Position numbers and translations under genes: made by a program
Shown: positions 1 to 12,900 of the stretch, one piece after another
Layout of the letters: each line of letters opens with the position of its first letter
How positions within the stretch are numbered: position 1 is the stretch's first letter
Assembly: GCA_021904315.1 (NCBI GenBank)
Contig: CM038919.1
Coordinates: 13,199,666 to 13,263,665 of the forward strand
Length of the DNA stretch: 64,000 nucleotides
Reading direction: 5' to 3'
Source: Sphagnum magellanicum
Taxonomy: Eukaryota > Streptophyta > Sphagnopsida > Sphagnales > Sphagnaceae
Notes under the pieces: model-generated
What the model was told of the DNA's origin: nothing
Database searches by the model: none
What the model saw: only the letters and a program-made list of their open reading frames with translations

Positions 1-345
1 TTTCAACACAACAAAACAAAACAAACAAGGGGTGTGTCACACTGTGGCCTTGGTATTTATATTAAAAAGTATCTCAAGGCAGAAGAAGAATTATGGAAAC
101 TGAAATATTTCACCATTGCCAAAATATATTTTTCAAAAACTCCTCTTAAAGAAACCAAAATCCTTGAAGGTATTATAACTCTGTAACTAACTAATCTCAA
201 GTTTCAACACAAGCCAAAATATCATCTTTCAAAAATCCTCATATAAAAATAGACCTATTATTACCTAGGGACCAAAATCCATTAAGCTACTATACTCTAT
301 AATGAATCTAAACACGATATCCTTGCCTTGGTAGGGCAGGCCAAT
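1..345 (+). repeat. Dispersed repeat family R1, left copy
   Basis: This stretch is clearly similar, in inverted orientation, to 22577-22900. Both start or end with the block AGGGGTGTGTCACACTGTGG (here 28-47) and both end in a short palindromic block around CTTGCCTTGGTAGGGCAGG (322-340). Shared words in the same order include ATTATGGAAAC, TATTATAACTCT, CTAATCTCAAGTTTCAA and GACCTATTATTACCTAGG. I see no coding capacity. The repeat may continue to the left of the window. It could be a MITE, an LTR fragment or part of a larger element. Divergence by eye is roughly 15%, so it is not recent. Confidence 0.7.
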
Positions 346-3300
346 AAACAAACAAACCACCTTCAGCATTAGTAATATGTATTATGATAAGTATTACCAT
401 AAATGCCTCAGCCAAGTGTATGTAACATTTACCCATATTATGTCAACTTCTAGCTTAAGGTACTAAATACATTATATGTAGGAACATGGAGTACCTTACT
501 ACTTCAATTTCAGTACAACCCCTTAATTTCTAGGGGAACCTAGAAATTATGACCATGAACAATTGAACAACATGGGATGCTTGTCACAAGGTGGATGATT
601 TTACCACACTTTGAATCAATAGGGGTACAATATTTATTGATGTCCCTAAACATAAATACCAATTGCAACAAAAGTCCTATTTGCAATATTGATTTTGCCT
701 CTACCAAAGTATGTGTGTCATATTTCTCAATTTCATTATCACTCCACTCATCATGATAAATATATTCTTCTCCCATTTTGTCATTACAATCTCCAAATTG
801 ACTAGTTTTGAACTAGTTTTTACATATAAAATCCATGTCTCCAATTTTGGAACTCAATTATTATTTCACCAATCAAAGAGGCCATTTTCACTCACCTTAA
901 TTGTGCTTGTACCATCCAATTGCTTTACAATTGATGTTTTATTTAATTGATACATCTCATAAGTGGGAAACAAAAATATATTTTAGATAATCATATATGT
1001 GAAATGATTGAATTTTCAAATGTAAACTTATTTTTGATAATTTAGTATATCAATCAATGTGATTATCCCATAACGTATGTTGAATCACATTTTCCACAAA
1101 ATTATTATGGAATTATGATGACTTGATTATGTGATTTTGGATTGCAATTGAAATTTTATGATTTCATTTTATTATTTTAAAATCCTCTTGTTGTGTTTGC
1201 CCTTGTGACTGAAATTTTGCCTTCAAGCCCATCTATTCTTTTATGTATTCCTTTCAAACAAATCATTTTTTGGATGTTCAATGCACACATGGGTTTGTTT
1301 CACTTTTTTAATAAGGCCTATTTCTAAAAATAAATTTGACTATCTAATTCATCCATTTTTCATTTCCTCACTGTTAAAAAATAAAGACCCTATATATGTA
1401 TATTCAGATATGAAATCTCATACCTTCTAGGATACAAAGGAAAAGCTATGATAATTATAAGAGATAACCACTCATATGTTAAAGTTCTATTTGTGACCCA
1501 ATAGTTCAAATAAAAATATGTTTGAAAGTTCCAATCAAAATTCCTCACAAGATTTATCAAAAAAAATTAAATTCTATACAACCCTCTTGTGAAAAAATTC
1601 TAAAGAAGGGATATTATTTATATTTATATATTTATATAAATAAATAATACACTTGATAGGGTAAAAAAATTTGTGCTCAAAGTCTCTCTTATTCATGTCA
1701 TGTTTGGTCAATGTTTTATTGAATAATTTTAAGGTCCTTAAAGGAAGTTTTCAATAATCTTAGTGATATGAGCTATCTCAACAATCTAAAGGACATTAGT
1801 CAAATGCAAAGAATAATTAAGGTTTTCAAATGACAAAAATCTTGTCCATAAAAGGTAATTATTTTCAAATTCCCAAATCATTCTCATCAATGTTCTCAAT
1901 GTTCCCAATATTGTTCCCATTGATGATCTTTGTAAGTTTGGGCACTCACTATGCCAAAATAATAATTCTCTTTGTCTATCAATGTTTTGATTCTCAGTTT
2001 TTGAAAAATTAAAATTAAAAAATAACAAGAGTTGATGTTATGAAAGGTTAATATCTATTCAAATCCACAAAGCAATGTTATTTGTTCCAAGAAATTTTGT
2101 AGTTTTCTGAGTGAAAAAATTAGGATTTTTTTTTAATTGTAAACTCAACCAAATGTTCTATATTTCTTGAAATATTCGCCACATTTTGATAACACAAATT
2201 GAGGAAAAAAACAATTTCTGCCACAAATGATCTTCTACATTTATAGGAGTATAAGTCTTTTCAACTGATGGTTATTTTATTTTATTTCATTTCATTTTTC
2301 TGTAAAGAATATAGCCTTTATTCCATTAGACAAACTATTCTTGAATAAAAATTTGACAACACAAATTTAATATAAGAAAGTGGGGAAAAAAAAATTATTT
2401 GAGGAATTTCTTCCTTCTCTTCTTAGTTAGTGCCCAAATAATTTACAAAAGTTAGTACAAAATAATTGAAAAAAAGAAGGGAAAAAAAAACGGGTATATT
2501 ATTGGCACTTTTCTTAAGGCCGTTTGCCAGTTTAAATACTTTAAAATGAAAAAAAACCAGAATAAAACTTCCACCATCAATTTGGTTGGTAAAAACGCCA
2601 TTAACTGTCAAATCCAACGGTCGGATCGATGTTAATAAGAGCCCCAGCGGGAAATGACACAAGTTGACTCCGCTGTAAATTCACGTCCACAGTCCCCTAA
2701 AAATTCGAATGGTCAAAAGTCATTTTTTACCCCACCCCCTACCGATTTTATTTCTAAATAATATTAAAGAAAATCAAAACTCTCATAGAGATAGTCTAGT
2801 GTCCGGTACTTTAATGAATTTCAAAAAAAGGGAAAATAATTTAAAATAATTTTTTTATTAGCTAGGCAGTAGCAGGCTGGTACACCCTTGCTTTACAAAA
2901 TTCAAAAGAAAAAGACAGAAAATGCCATGATTTTTTAAATTTTCTTTTAGCTAGGCATTTAAGGAAAATATTTCATTAAAAAGAAATTAAAAAGGGGTAA
3001 AAATAGAAATTCTTAGAAATTTTTCCTAGTTAGGTAATTTACGAGTATAGCCGTATTTACTAATTTAATGAAAGAAAAAAATCATTAAACTTACTTTTAA
3101 TGAAAATATCAAAAGTCCTTTTTAATTATGCATTTGACGATTTTTTAAAAATTATTAAAAGAAAGAACCCAAAAATAATAATTTAATTCTAACTAGTTTT
3201 CATTTTAAAAAAGGTAAATAACATGAGTTTTCTTAGCAATAGGTAATTTACAAAATTTCGTTTAAAAAAACGGACCGAATGGAAAAAAAAACCAAATTTC

Positions 3301-3479
3301 AAAAAATTAAAGGAAAAATAGATTACCTATCATTTTAATTGGCAAAAAACATGAAGACGAGGAATGCTTGTTTATTTATTTATTTATTTATTACAGTGTC
3401 CAAAAGCTCTGGGCGGGCATAAAAAAGTTTCAGCTGACTGCCCAAATAGTGTATCTTTAGTCTCCCACAGGTCGCAGGT
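346..3479. other. AT-rich intergenic region upstream of MOS1
   Basis: About 3.1 kb of AT-rich sequence with many A and T runs. Short open frames exist (for example 540-776 on the - strand and 2423-2662 on the - strand), but they have no recognisable domain and biased low-complexity composition, so I do not call them genes. A short TTTA tetranucleotide run lies at 3369-3391. The distal promoter of MOS1 is presumably at the right end of this stretch. Confidence 0.6.
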
Positions 3480-3546
3480 TCGATTCTGTTCAAGTTTTGC
3501 TCTTTTCTTGTTCGTTCTCGTTTTCCCTTCTTCTCCGTCGTCTCTC

Positions 3547-3578
3547 CTGTTCTCTCTCTTTCTCTCTCTCTCTCTCTC
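3547..3578. repeat. CT microsatellite in MOS1 leader
   Basis: A run of TC/CT dinucleotides lies in the inferred first leader exon. Pyrimidine-rich tracts of this type are common just downstream of plant transcription starts and may act as initiator or core-promoter sequence. Its exact end is fuzzy because flanking sequence is also pyrimidine-rich. Confidence 0.7.
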
Positions 3579-3640
3579 CATTGCCCTTTTTCTTCGCAGC
3601 GGATTTGATCGTTGCGGTTGCCGTGGTTGGAAGAAACAAT

Positions 3641-3668
3641 CCGCGCGTGCGTGCGTGCGTGCGTGCGT
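3641..3668. repeat. GTGC/GCGT tetranucleotide microsatellite
   Basis: Five or so tandem GCGT tetranucleotides lie in the inferred leader, a CpG-rich run that is unusual in an otherwise AT-rich window. Survival of this many CpGs suggests that the region is usually unmethylated, as expected of an active promoter or leader. Confidence 0.7.
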
Positions 3669-3766
3669 TTTGTGCGCGCGTGAAGAAATCGTCGGCGTTG
3701 TTGGAGAAAGCAGTTGACAAACAAAGCGAGCGGGCCGTAACCGACCTCCGCGAAAACTGCCACTTA

Positions 3767-5239
3767 ATGCAGTTAGCCGTGTTGTGCGGTGAGTGAGTTC
3801 TCTTTGTTGCGAGTACTAGGGTCTCTCCTCGCTGGGATTGAAAACAAGAGTGTTGTGGCTTGTGGTGCGCGTTGAGAGAGAGTATTACCTATGCACAGAG
3901 AATCGGCATGACCGTGTTCTAAGAATACTCTCCGTAGTTTTTTTGGGGGGGAAAACAAATTTGGTGCTAGCGATTTTTGAGGGTTACAAGGGTTCGATAG
4001 TTGAGGGTTTTGTGATTGTGAAGAGGTCTGGAGGAGGAGGAAGAGGAGGCCCGGAGGGTAAGAAGTTTGTTGGCGGTTTCTGCAAATTCCGATGCTGTCT
4101 TTTGTTGGTTTTGAGGTTTGGATCTGTTATTCGGTAAAAGCAAACGAAACAAAAAAACAAACAAACTGACGACGTTTTTCTTTTTCCTTCCGGCCTCTTT
4201 ACTCTGCTGCTTTGTGTGGCTCTCTCCTTCTTTTGGTTTGCTGGTACCTCGTCTGGTTCCTTTGTGCGACTAGTTGTTTGTGAGGGGGGAAGGCTTTTAG
4301 GCTTCCGCCTTTTGTGCGTGAAACTCTTGTTTTCTAGGGCAAGTTCTTGCCTACATGCTGTATTTTTATTTTATTTTGCAAGAGTTGTGGAGAGAGGTAA
4401 AACTCCCCCTGGGGTTTCTTCACTCATATGAAAGCAGACACTGTCTGTTGAAACCTTTGTCTTCGATATTTGTTATACACATCATGCCCTCTTTTCTGTT
4501 GCCTAAAGCAGTTCTTCCACTTTGACATGAATGAAGCTGTACTGACTTCTTCTCGTGATTTCTGTGTCCTTCTTGATGGTGGTTGTCATTCTGGACCCCC
4601 TCTTCATTCATGCATGAGATGTTGTATCTTTTTTGAAGTGGCTGTTCACTGCACTTTCTCCTGTAGCTGCCTTCATGATCTGTATGTTGTTTTCTAATAT
4701 AGAGTCCAGGTCATTTGTGTATATTTAATCCTGTGGGATTAGGGCTGCTCTGATTGTGGTTTTTTCATCCTGTTAAAAAAAATTTCTTTTTTTGCCTTTT
4801 TGCCCCCTTCATTTCATTTGGTTCAAGTGGGAATACTTGAGATCCATTCGTTAAAAATTTGTCTCAAAGTCAGTCACTAGGCATTTTGTGTTCCACATGG
4901 TCTGGTTTCCGGCAAAAGCATGTGCAAGCAACAACCTTTTTTCAAGGAGGGTGATAGGAAGTTATATGTGCTGCTTCAAATCTTCTGTGCAGATGCCATC
5001 AGTCTCTGACTCTCTTGTCTTGCCAGTCTATGAGCCCATGGACATGGGCACGAGAAATTGTTTTGCAAAGAGGCAACAAAGTTAGGGTTTGTGCTTGTGC
5101 AATGTTTTCTGAGAGAACCTGATTTGAACTGGAAAGCAAACAATGCTGTTTTGCAGGGTGCTTTTTACTCCAAGTATTTGGATTTCAGAGTCCACTTGTT
5201 GCTGTTGGCAAGAAAACCTTGAACCATGCTGACTGGTGA
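3767..5239 (+). CDS. Putative 34-codon uORF overlapping the MOS1 start (spliced)
   Basis: If the leader is spliced as inferred (3789-5156 removed), the only AUG in the leader exons before the main start is at 3767-3769. It opens a 34-codon frame (3767-3788 joined to 5157-5239) that starts MQLAVLCG and ends in HADW followed by TGA at 5237-5239. It therefore overlaps the main ATG (5226-5228) by 14 bases in another frame. An overlapping uORF would be expected to reduce MOS1 translation unless bypassed by leaky scanning. This depends entirely on the inferred leader intron and on a transcription start upstream of 3767. Confidence 0.3.
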
Positions 5240-8200
5240 ACGCAGGTATGCACACTCAATCCAAGGATTCAGGTTTTTCCCTGATCTGTGTGGTCAGGTT
5301 CTTTTCAGAGATTGGTCAAACTCTAGTCTTTGAATCTTTGAATCAATCCTGTAACTGTTGAGGTGGTCATGGCTTATCTTTTGGGTGTTGGCAACTAAGG
5401 AGAGTGTAGGAGGCAGCTAATTGATTGTGTGCATGTGACCTTGTATAGAGTATTTGGTTGAGCAAGTTGCTTGGTTATATAGGGTTAATCACAAGGTGAC
5501 TACCTCTGAAATCAGTGCTCAGTTGTATTTGGGAGTTTTCTGTGACACTTTGAGATCATCTTTGGTGATTCATGGAAGTAAATTTATGCAATTGACCAGG
5601 GGGATTTATTATGTGGGTGCAGGGGTGTGTCAGCTCGACGGGGAATGACCGTCTTGGGAAAAATTCCTGCTGTACCCAAACCCATCAATTTACCAAGTCA
5701 GAGGTGTGTAGTCTGCAGTGGATGCCATTTTATAGTGCATTCTTTGCATACTGCTCTTTCCTGTGGATATATGGATCTGTTGATGTGGTTTTGACCAAAA
5801 AAGACTGTAATAACATTGGTGCATTCATGGTGGTGTGACAGGTTGGAGAATCACGGTCTTGATCCTAATGTGGAAATTGTCCCCAGGTAAAGCACTCACA
5901 TTTTCAATTTGATTTCTGTTAGAGTTTATTCTAGAGACAGAGTGCTCTGTAATATGTCAAGCTTTTCTATTTTTTGAAAGTACACCTCCATGATCTAAGG
6001 AATTGTATCAGTTGCTTAAGACAGATTTTCCTTCCTTCATTCAAACTGTCTACATGTTTTAAAGTTGTAAAGGCAGGTGATGTCTTGTGGTGGTGAAGAG
6101 GTATCATTGTGAGTCTTGTGTATCAGTTGTGCAACCATTTCTCCCTGTTTGTCCGGAGGATGGATATGAGAGGGGGGCTACTTGGTGCAGTTTACCTGGC
6201 ATAGGACTAGCCAGAAGGAAACCCCTTATCCATTTTCTGGGTTCCCCCCCTCAACTATGCCATGTTGAGTGTTGACCTCATATATCTGACCCACATACAG
6301 GGGTAGTGTGAGTTGGGGATCAGCGGGGAGGTCACCACCAACTAGTACTGGTGCTTGGGGGACTGGTGCTTCAGCATCATCTCCACCCGTGAGCAACAGC
6401 ACATGGGGAAGTAAGCAAGGGGGATTGACAACAGGCAGCAATGGTAGTGGGGGAGGAGGTGGAGCTTGGGGTGGTGCAGGGACTGTACCACGTCCTGCAT
6501 CAGCTGGTAGTGGCACAAGACCCTCATCAGCAGGCAGCATCAGATTAGGTCAGCAAGAGCCTGACACATCCACAGCTAACAACAGCTCAAACCCTCCCTG
6601 GGGGCCACGACCTACATCAGGACCTGGTGTGCAAGTACAGACACAAGTGCAATCTCAGACTTCCTTTTCACGACCTCGCAGTGCAGATACCTCCTCACGA
6701 GCAGGTCCTTCCCTGTCTGGTTTTGGAGATCCCTCTGCTGGACCTGCTCCAGCAGTGGGTAGTCATGCAACAGGTGGCAGACTGGTATGCTCTACATGTT
6801 GTCCATATTTGTTGTTATTGGCATTTATCTTTTGTGAATTATTGGATAAGTTTCTTCTTTTTAAAAGCAGGACAAGTCTGCTTGATGATGTGGGAGTGTC
6901 ATCTCTAGGAATTGTGTTGTGATGGATGAAAGCAACATAAAGAGATTTCTCTGAGGAGGTGATTTGATAGGTATGTTTTTGGATTGCAGGGGCAGGTAGA
7001 TGAGCCTCACCAAGCATCACGATTCAAATTGACAAGAGTCGATTTTCCCACACTTGGATCAGAGAAAAATCCTGACCTTCGTCCCCATCCCAGTGTGTCT
7101 TCATTCCTACTTCCTTTGTTCTTTGTTGGATGCAAGCTGTGAATGTGTTTAGATTCCTAGTCCTCCCTTGTTATCTGTTACTAATATTTGCCTTCCCATT
7201 TTTCCAGGTTTATTAGCTTATGCTTTTTTGGACTTGTGTTTTGTAGCCTCTTTGAGCACTGTGTGGTTGCTCATTTTTGCTGGTGTTGTTGTATGTGTGT
7301 AGACAGCTCTGCTGCAGAGAGGTTGGTGTCAGTGGAAGAGAAGGTTGTAGTTGCAGAAGAGAGGCCTCCACCCACTCCACCTGGCCCTCATGGTATGCTG
7401 AAGTCTGCATTTGTACACTGTTCATTAGGCCATGTTCTTGTTAGTGCATGTCATTTGCCTGTCCATTTTTTGGGAACCATGACTGATTGTTCAATTTACA
7501 GATGATGGATCCCATACACCAACAGGAGGCTATGGAGGTCCAGAGAGAAGAATGCCAGATGGTTGGCGGAGGGATGGTCCTCCTTTTGGTGGCCAACCAG
7601 CACTACCTGATGGGAATTGGCAAAGAGATGGTCCACCTCCTATGCCATCATATGGAGGACAGGGCCTCCCATCTGACTCTTGGCGTCGCGAAGTGCCTCC
7701 ATCTGGCAGTCCATTGGATGACAATTGGCGCAGAGGTGGAGCCCCACCAATTGGACAGTATGGTCCCACCCCAAGGGGACCTGGTGGGCCATCCCATTTT
7801 CCACATGATGGAGCTGGGTCTATGCATCAACCACACTTTGGGCCTGGGTCTGCACCTTATGGACCAAGTCGTCCTGGTCCAGGTGGATTTGGTCGACCTG
7901 GTGACATGTATGCCAATGGCCCTTTGATGCGACCTGGTGCACCAATGCGACCTAACAACATGTTTCCAGGCCCAGGTCCTTATGATGCATATTATGGACA
8001 CCCAGGGTATACAAACATGGAGGACCAGCAAAGGATGATGTCAGGAATGGGGGGTCCAGGACCAGCTGGTCATGCTGGGTTTCCCTTTCATCATGGACCC
8101 TCTTTTGAAGCATACTACCCACGTGGGGGTATGTTGCAAGGGCCTCGGCACATGCCACCCCACAACTTCAGGGACCGGAATGAAGGAGTTGGAGAAGGGT

Positions 8201-11200
8201 ACAATGAAGGTCCAAGCCGTAGCAGAGGAATGAAAAGTGAGGGAGGACAAACTAAGGATGGCAGGGGTGATAATGAAGTCAGTCGTGAGCGGATCCTTCC
8301 TAGTCAAGACACAGGTGAAAGCCATAGCAGTGGTTCTAGGTTAGTTACTAATGCTGGAGGTGAAAATTACAGGCATGCTCCAAGACCATCTTCAGGTGGT
8401 CATCACCCAAGCCATCGGGATTGGGGAGCAGTTGCCAGTAATGACGAGCCAATGGATTTTTCAAAGCCAGTTTTTGAGGAGGAAGTATCATCAGCATCCC
8501 CAAGGAAGCAGCAGTCTGCAGACATTGGGAAGATTGAAGCCAATGCCTCTGCAGATGGACTCCCTCTCATTGACAGTTTGAGGAATTCAGCTGGTGGTTC
8601 AGAGAGCAATCTATCTGGGGAGGTTCCAAAGGATGTGCCTGAAAATGTGGTGGGAGGTGTAGGTTTAGCAATCAAAACTGAAATTGTGCAAGTGCCAATG
8701 AACACAGGTGGTATTTCTGAAAGAGACAATGTTCCTGAGAAACCTGTTCAGCCTTTTCAAAAAGCTTTTAATGGTAGTGAGATGGAGCCAACCTTTCCCA
8801 AGGATTTGTCTCATTCACTTGTTGGTAAAGAGGTCATGCCTGCAGGTCGTGACCAAAGCAAACAGAGAGTTGGAAATTACTCAAGGGAGTTATCTGCTTC
8901 ATCTGGAGCTTCCCCTTCCACAACTGCCACAGGTGTGCCAGTGGTGGCAGCTCCTAAACCAGGCCAGCGTCTCACTAGTGCAACTTCTAAACCCAGTGTC
9001 CTTGGGACTGCACCACACAGTGCCATAGCTGCAGGTGAAAAACCTCTTGTGGAGACCTCTGACCTGGAGAAGCAGGCATCTCTTACCTCAACTCATGCTC
9101 CAGTCATTGACTCTAATGGGGAGACGAACGCCACTAAGGTGCACATCTTGAAGCATGTTGCAGATGGTGGTCTGGAGAGTTCTAACAGTGATGCAACATT
9201 GGTTGACACTCAGGCTTCGGACATATCTGTGGTTTCAATGACAACAGGGAATGATGCAAAGGTCAGTTTGCAACCAAAACTCAGAAATAGCTCCCATGAT
9301 GGGGAGAAGGAGTGGAGGGCAAAAGTTGGACCAGCAGACACCAGCAATCAGCTTTCTTCATCTGCTGCAATGATCCAAGTGCCTCAACCAGCCCGTACTG
9401 CCACTTCAGCAGTTTCAGCAGTAGCAGACCTTTCAGATACTGCAGCATCTGAATCTGAGACTGGTTTTACTTCTGATTATGATTATGAGGCACAGGTATG
9501 ATGTTGTCTTCCTTATACAACCCTTGCATGTAACTGGAATGTTAGCTGCAAGAGTCTGTTCCTGACATGGTTTTTCACTGCAAGTCAGACTTCCTTTGAT
9601 ATACTGGGATGTGAACATGATACCTTCTTCAATTCACATGATATTCCTTTCCTCTGGAAACTCATGTCCATTTTTAGGCTCATATGGAGTACTACCTGTC
9701 TAGGCTATTCAATGGGTATTGTTCCTGTTCTTGCAGCGAGCAAAGATGAAAGAGATTGCAGCACAACGAGCTAGGCAGCTGCAAAAGGAGGAGGAGGAAA
9801 GAATAAGAGAGCAGAAAGCGAAGGCCCGTGCAAAGCTTGAGGAACTGAATCGTCGATCCACAGTCACCCCAGTGGCACCTGTTGAAGAAGCCATAGTGGA
9901 ACCGCAGAAGTTGTCTGATGACTCAGAGGATATGCTATCTGAGCCTGCAGTTGTGGCTCTTGAGGCAGGCCCTGCATTGGAAGCTGGCAGCAGCAGCAGT
10001 CAGCAGAGTGGACGTAATGAACATGGCAAGCGTGAGCGGGATCGCAAGCTCCGGGATCGAAATGCCAAACCTGGGGATCAGAGGAAAAGAACAGATGGTT
10101 CCATTAGCCAGCCTCCTCCATTGCTTCCTTCTCCACATGTGCAGGCAGCACCTCTGTTGCCTTCACCAACTGTGGAGCCACCAGTGCAGTATCCTAAACC
10201 ACACCAGCACTCCCAGCAAAGGGCTAAGGTCCAACAGAAACATCCAGTGGTTAAGGTTGATCAGGCAGAGAGTGCTGCGCCCTCACTTATCATTGACATC
10301 CCTACATTTGCAGATAATGGGGGTTGGGTCATTCATACTCCTCCATCACAGGACTACGATGCAGCAGCTGCTGTCCCTTCAGTAATGACAATTAGTGACG
10401 GCCCTTCAGCTTCTCGGAAGAAGAAAAGTAATCGCAATAGTAAGAATAGACAGAGGGTGGAGGGTCTAGCAAGTTCTGTGGATACCACACAGGTTGCAGA
10501 GCCTAATGTGACTCAAACCTTGGACGGATCATCTGGAAGTGACCTTCCTTCTGATTCAGCTCAGGCTGTGTCCCATGGTGGTAATAAGTTATCTCAGGAA
10601 CCAGTGAAAGACACATTTCATGTAGAGGAAGCTATTTTTAACCTGTCACTGAGTGATGTTTCCACAGGAGATGGTGTACCTGTCACAGCAAATGGTGATT
10701 CATTTGGAAAAAGGGTGCAACGCAAGCCCCAGGGAGCAAGACATGCAGCAAGGGTAGATCGGTTATCGCAAGATGTTAGAGTGACAGATAAGCCACATGC
10801 TAATGACAGCATGGTCTGGGCTCCTGTTCGTTCACCAGTACTTGCTGAAGTTAGCAAATTGGAAGCTGTGGATGACCACAGCAGTGAGCAAAAGGAAGAA
10901 TCCAGTAAACAGCAACGAGGGCGCTCAAAGAGAGCAGAACTGGAGCGTTACACTCCAAAGTCTGTCAAACAGCAGCATGAGGCACTGCAACAATCTTCAA
11001 GTCCACCACAAAGGGCACCAATCTTGGACAATCCAGTGCAACAACCTGCCCCCAGTGTGGTTGCAACAGAGGTGCAACCAATTCTTGCAACAAAAGATGC
11101 GAAGATGGTTAATGAATCAAAGCACGCTGAGTCAGTGAGTAAGCTTGGGCGCGGTCATGGGTCATGGCGTCAGAGAGGATCCAGTCACCAGGATCGGAAG

Positions 11201-12274
11201 GGGGGGAGTGGTAAGGAATCATTATCTGCTCCACATTTTAGTGCACCTTCCCAGGTGCAAGCTGCACATGATCCACGGCCCTCAGAGCAAAAGATAAAGG
11301 GAGTACAACCTCCATTGGGACATAATGATCCCTCTTCTGAGCACATAGTTGCCACACCTGAGCCTGTCCCTTCTGTCTCAGCTGCAGTACAGAGACCGGA
11401 GAAGGAGCAACAGGCACCAGTCTTGCCATACCAGCCACCGCGTCCTGGATCTGCACCTGGTCATCGAGGACATGGAAATTGGAACACTGAGAGCAAGGGC
11501 CATCAGGAGAGAGTGCCACCTCCTGCTCGTTCTTCATCAGATAGAGCACCTTTGATTGGCAGTGCAGGTTCCCAGCATCATCCTCGAGGAGGTGGTGGTC
11601 ACCATCCTCGGCAACAAACACAAGACCGAGAACTTCAGATGCATGCAAGCCCAAATGTACAGGTTGAAAAACCAGTGGTTTCAGTAGGCAAAACCATCAT
11701 GCAACCCACATTGAATGAGCATGAGCAGCAGGAGCAGCACCAGCCCAGGCCTACCAAGCACTTCTCTGCTGATGGTGGAGAGAGTGGTGGTCAGCGAGGC
11801 CGGTCTCGCCAAGAGCAGACAGCTAGATCTTTAACTGCCCCACAGCAGGGTCAGCGTGGACAGACACACTGGCAGCAAACAGGGAACCAGGAGGCATATC
11901 ATTCCCAACCACATCTTACAGAAAGGAACCAGCAAGTCTCATCTCACCATCCTAGGCAGGATGCACTTAAGCAAGTCAATGACTCAGTGAAACTCCAAAC
12001 TGGAGGGCAACAGCAGAACAAGGCACATCATCAACCTCTTGCACCCCTTGCAGTAGCCAAGACAGAGGGTGGGCCATGGGATGGAGAACATGGCATGAGT
12101 TCACCCGCAGCACGGGGCCGAGATAATGGGCATGTACGCCGTGGCCGCTTTGGTGGCAGTCGCTCCAGTGCACGTACTGGAGAAATGGATCAGCGACGAG
12201 AGCAGCCCATCCCAAAGCAGCGACTGGTGATTGATGCAACAGGTGGAGCACTGCCTAGTCAAGTTGGAGGCTAG
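5226..12274 (+). CDS. MOS1: MOS1-like BAT2-domain protein (8 coding exons, 1784 aa)
   Basis: Homologue of Arabidopsis MODIFIER OF SNC1, a nuclear BAT2/PRRC2-type protein that affects expression of the immune receptor gene SNC1. Inferred coding exons: 5226-5245, 5623-5703, 5842-5886, 6301-6784, 6990-7092, 7303-7392, 7502-9495 and 9737-12274. All seven introns are GT-AG, phases agree, and the total (5355 nt) is divisible by three. Residues 1-56 form the conserved BAT2_N start: RRGMTVLGKIPAVPKPINLP, then RLENHGLDPNVEIVPRGSVS, nearly the Arabidopsis order. DFPTLGSEK lies at about 228-236. A Gly/Pro-rich block follows with four imperfect W-[RQ]-R units. A charged coiled coil rich in KEEEERIREQKAKARAKLEE lies near 940-984, and the tail is RG-rich. 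The rest is Gln/Ser/Pro-rich and probably disordered. It is longer than the roughly 1400-residue Arabidopsis protein, as I recall it. No disruption seen. The exon 5/6 junction (7092/7303) is the least certain. Confidence 0.9.
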
Positions 12275-12900
12275 GTCTATGTACGTTCCTAACCTAAGTT
12301 ATATTATGACTTGAGGATAGATTCTTTTGTGAGATCTGTTTGCCTCATGGAAAACCGTGCAATTCTAGAGATGAGGCCCAAATCTGGCAGGGTTCTGAGT
12401 TTTGAGTTTACATGCACTCCTGAGGGAAATCTTTGTTGTTATGTGAATGACTTGCAAGTTTGTGTGGAGTCCTAGCACAATGCAGTGGCAGGTGAGATGC
12501 ATGCTGTCAATTCATGTGAAAGTGGTTTCCACCTGTTGGATCTCTCTTGCAGCATGGAGACTGATTGGATATTGACCTCTTTCAAAATTGTTTCACCCCA
12601 GCATCATGTAATAGGATGTGGGTATGTTGGAGGGGGAATGCAGGAGCATTGAGATTTGCTAGCAAAGGCATGCTTGATGAGGACTGTGAGGCAGCTGCAT
12701 ATGTGGCAATAGTCTTCCATGGGTTTTCCATTAAGTCACATTGGTAAAATCTCACTGCAAGCCAGCTCCTGGCCGAGAATTTGGAAAGCCACTAAGGTTG
12801 CAGGGGGGGGCATTGTGACCTAAAACTTAGGCCCTATGCTTGATGAGGGTGAACTAGAGAATAGGGCAATGCTTGATGCGTGTGTCGCTTGGGCTGTTTG
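12275..12900 (+). other. Probable MOS1 3' UTR and downstream flank
   Basis: Sequence after the TAG stop keeps a balanced, less AT-rich composition for several hundred bases before grading into intergenic sequence, as expected of a 3' UTR. No canonical AATAAA was identified with confidence, which is usual for plants, so the cleavage site is not placed. Small frames here (for example 12565-12747) lack recognisable features. Confidence 0.4.

Larger units (their letters stand above)
3480..5225 (+). promoter_or_regulatory. Probable MOS1 5' leader with long leader intron
   Basis: Base composition changes sharply near 3480 from AT-rich to a CT- and GC-rich stretch typical of plant transcription start regions. 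A strong 5' splice site (GGTGAGTGAG, intron start 3789) can pair with a polypyrimidine/TTTTGCAG acceptor ending at 5156. That gives a first leader exon of about 300 bases, a 1368-base leader intron, and a second leader exon (5157-5225) running straight into the coding start at 5226. No in-frame upstream coding extension is needed. The transcription start and the intron are inferred; no clear TATA box was found and additional leader exons are possible. Confidence 0.5.

Noticed and set aside
3463-3490. tRNA B-box-like word (GGTTCGATTC) upstream of MOS1
   Set aside because: No matching A box, acceptor stem or cloverleaf could be built, and the nearby TTTA run lies on the wrong side and strand for a SINE tail.
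3364-3796. Several overlapping frames on both strands in the MOS1 leader
   Set aside because: They are produced by CT and GCGT low-complexity runs (Arg/Glu or Ser/Leu repeats) and overlap each other on both strands.
6342-8325. Minus-strand and alternate-frame ORFs inside MOS1
   Set aside because: They are shadows of the GC-rich Gly/Pro-coding exons; the MOS1 frame is conserved and spliced consistently.
9719-9736. ATG at 9719 as the start of a separate 851-codon gene
   Set aside because: The codons before 9737 are the end of an intron (CTTGCAG acceptor); splicing from 9495 restores the conserved junction before the charged coiled coil.
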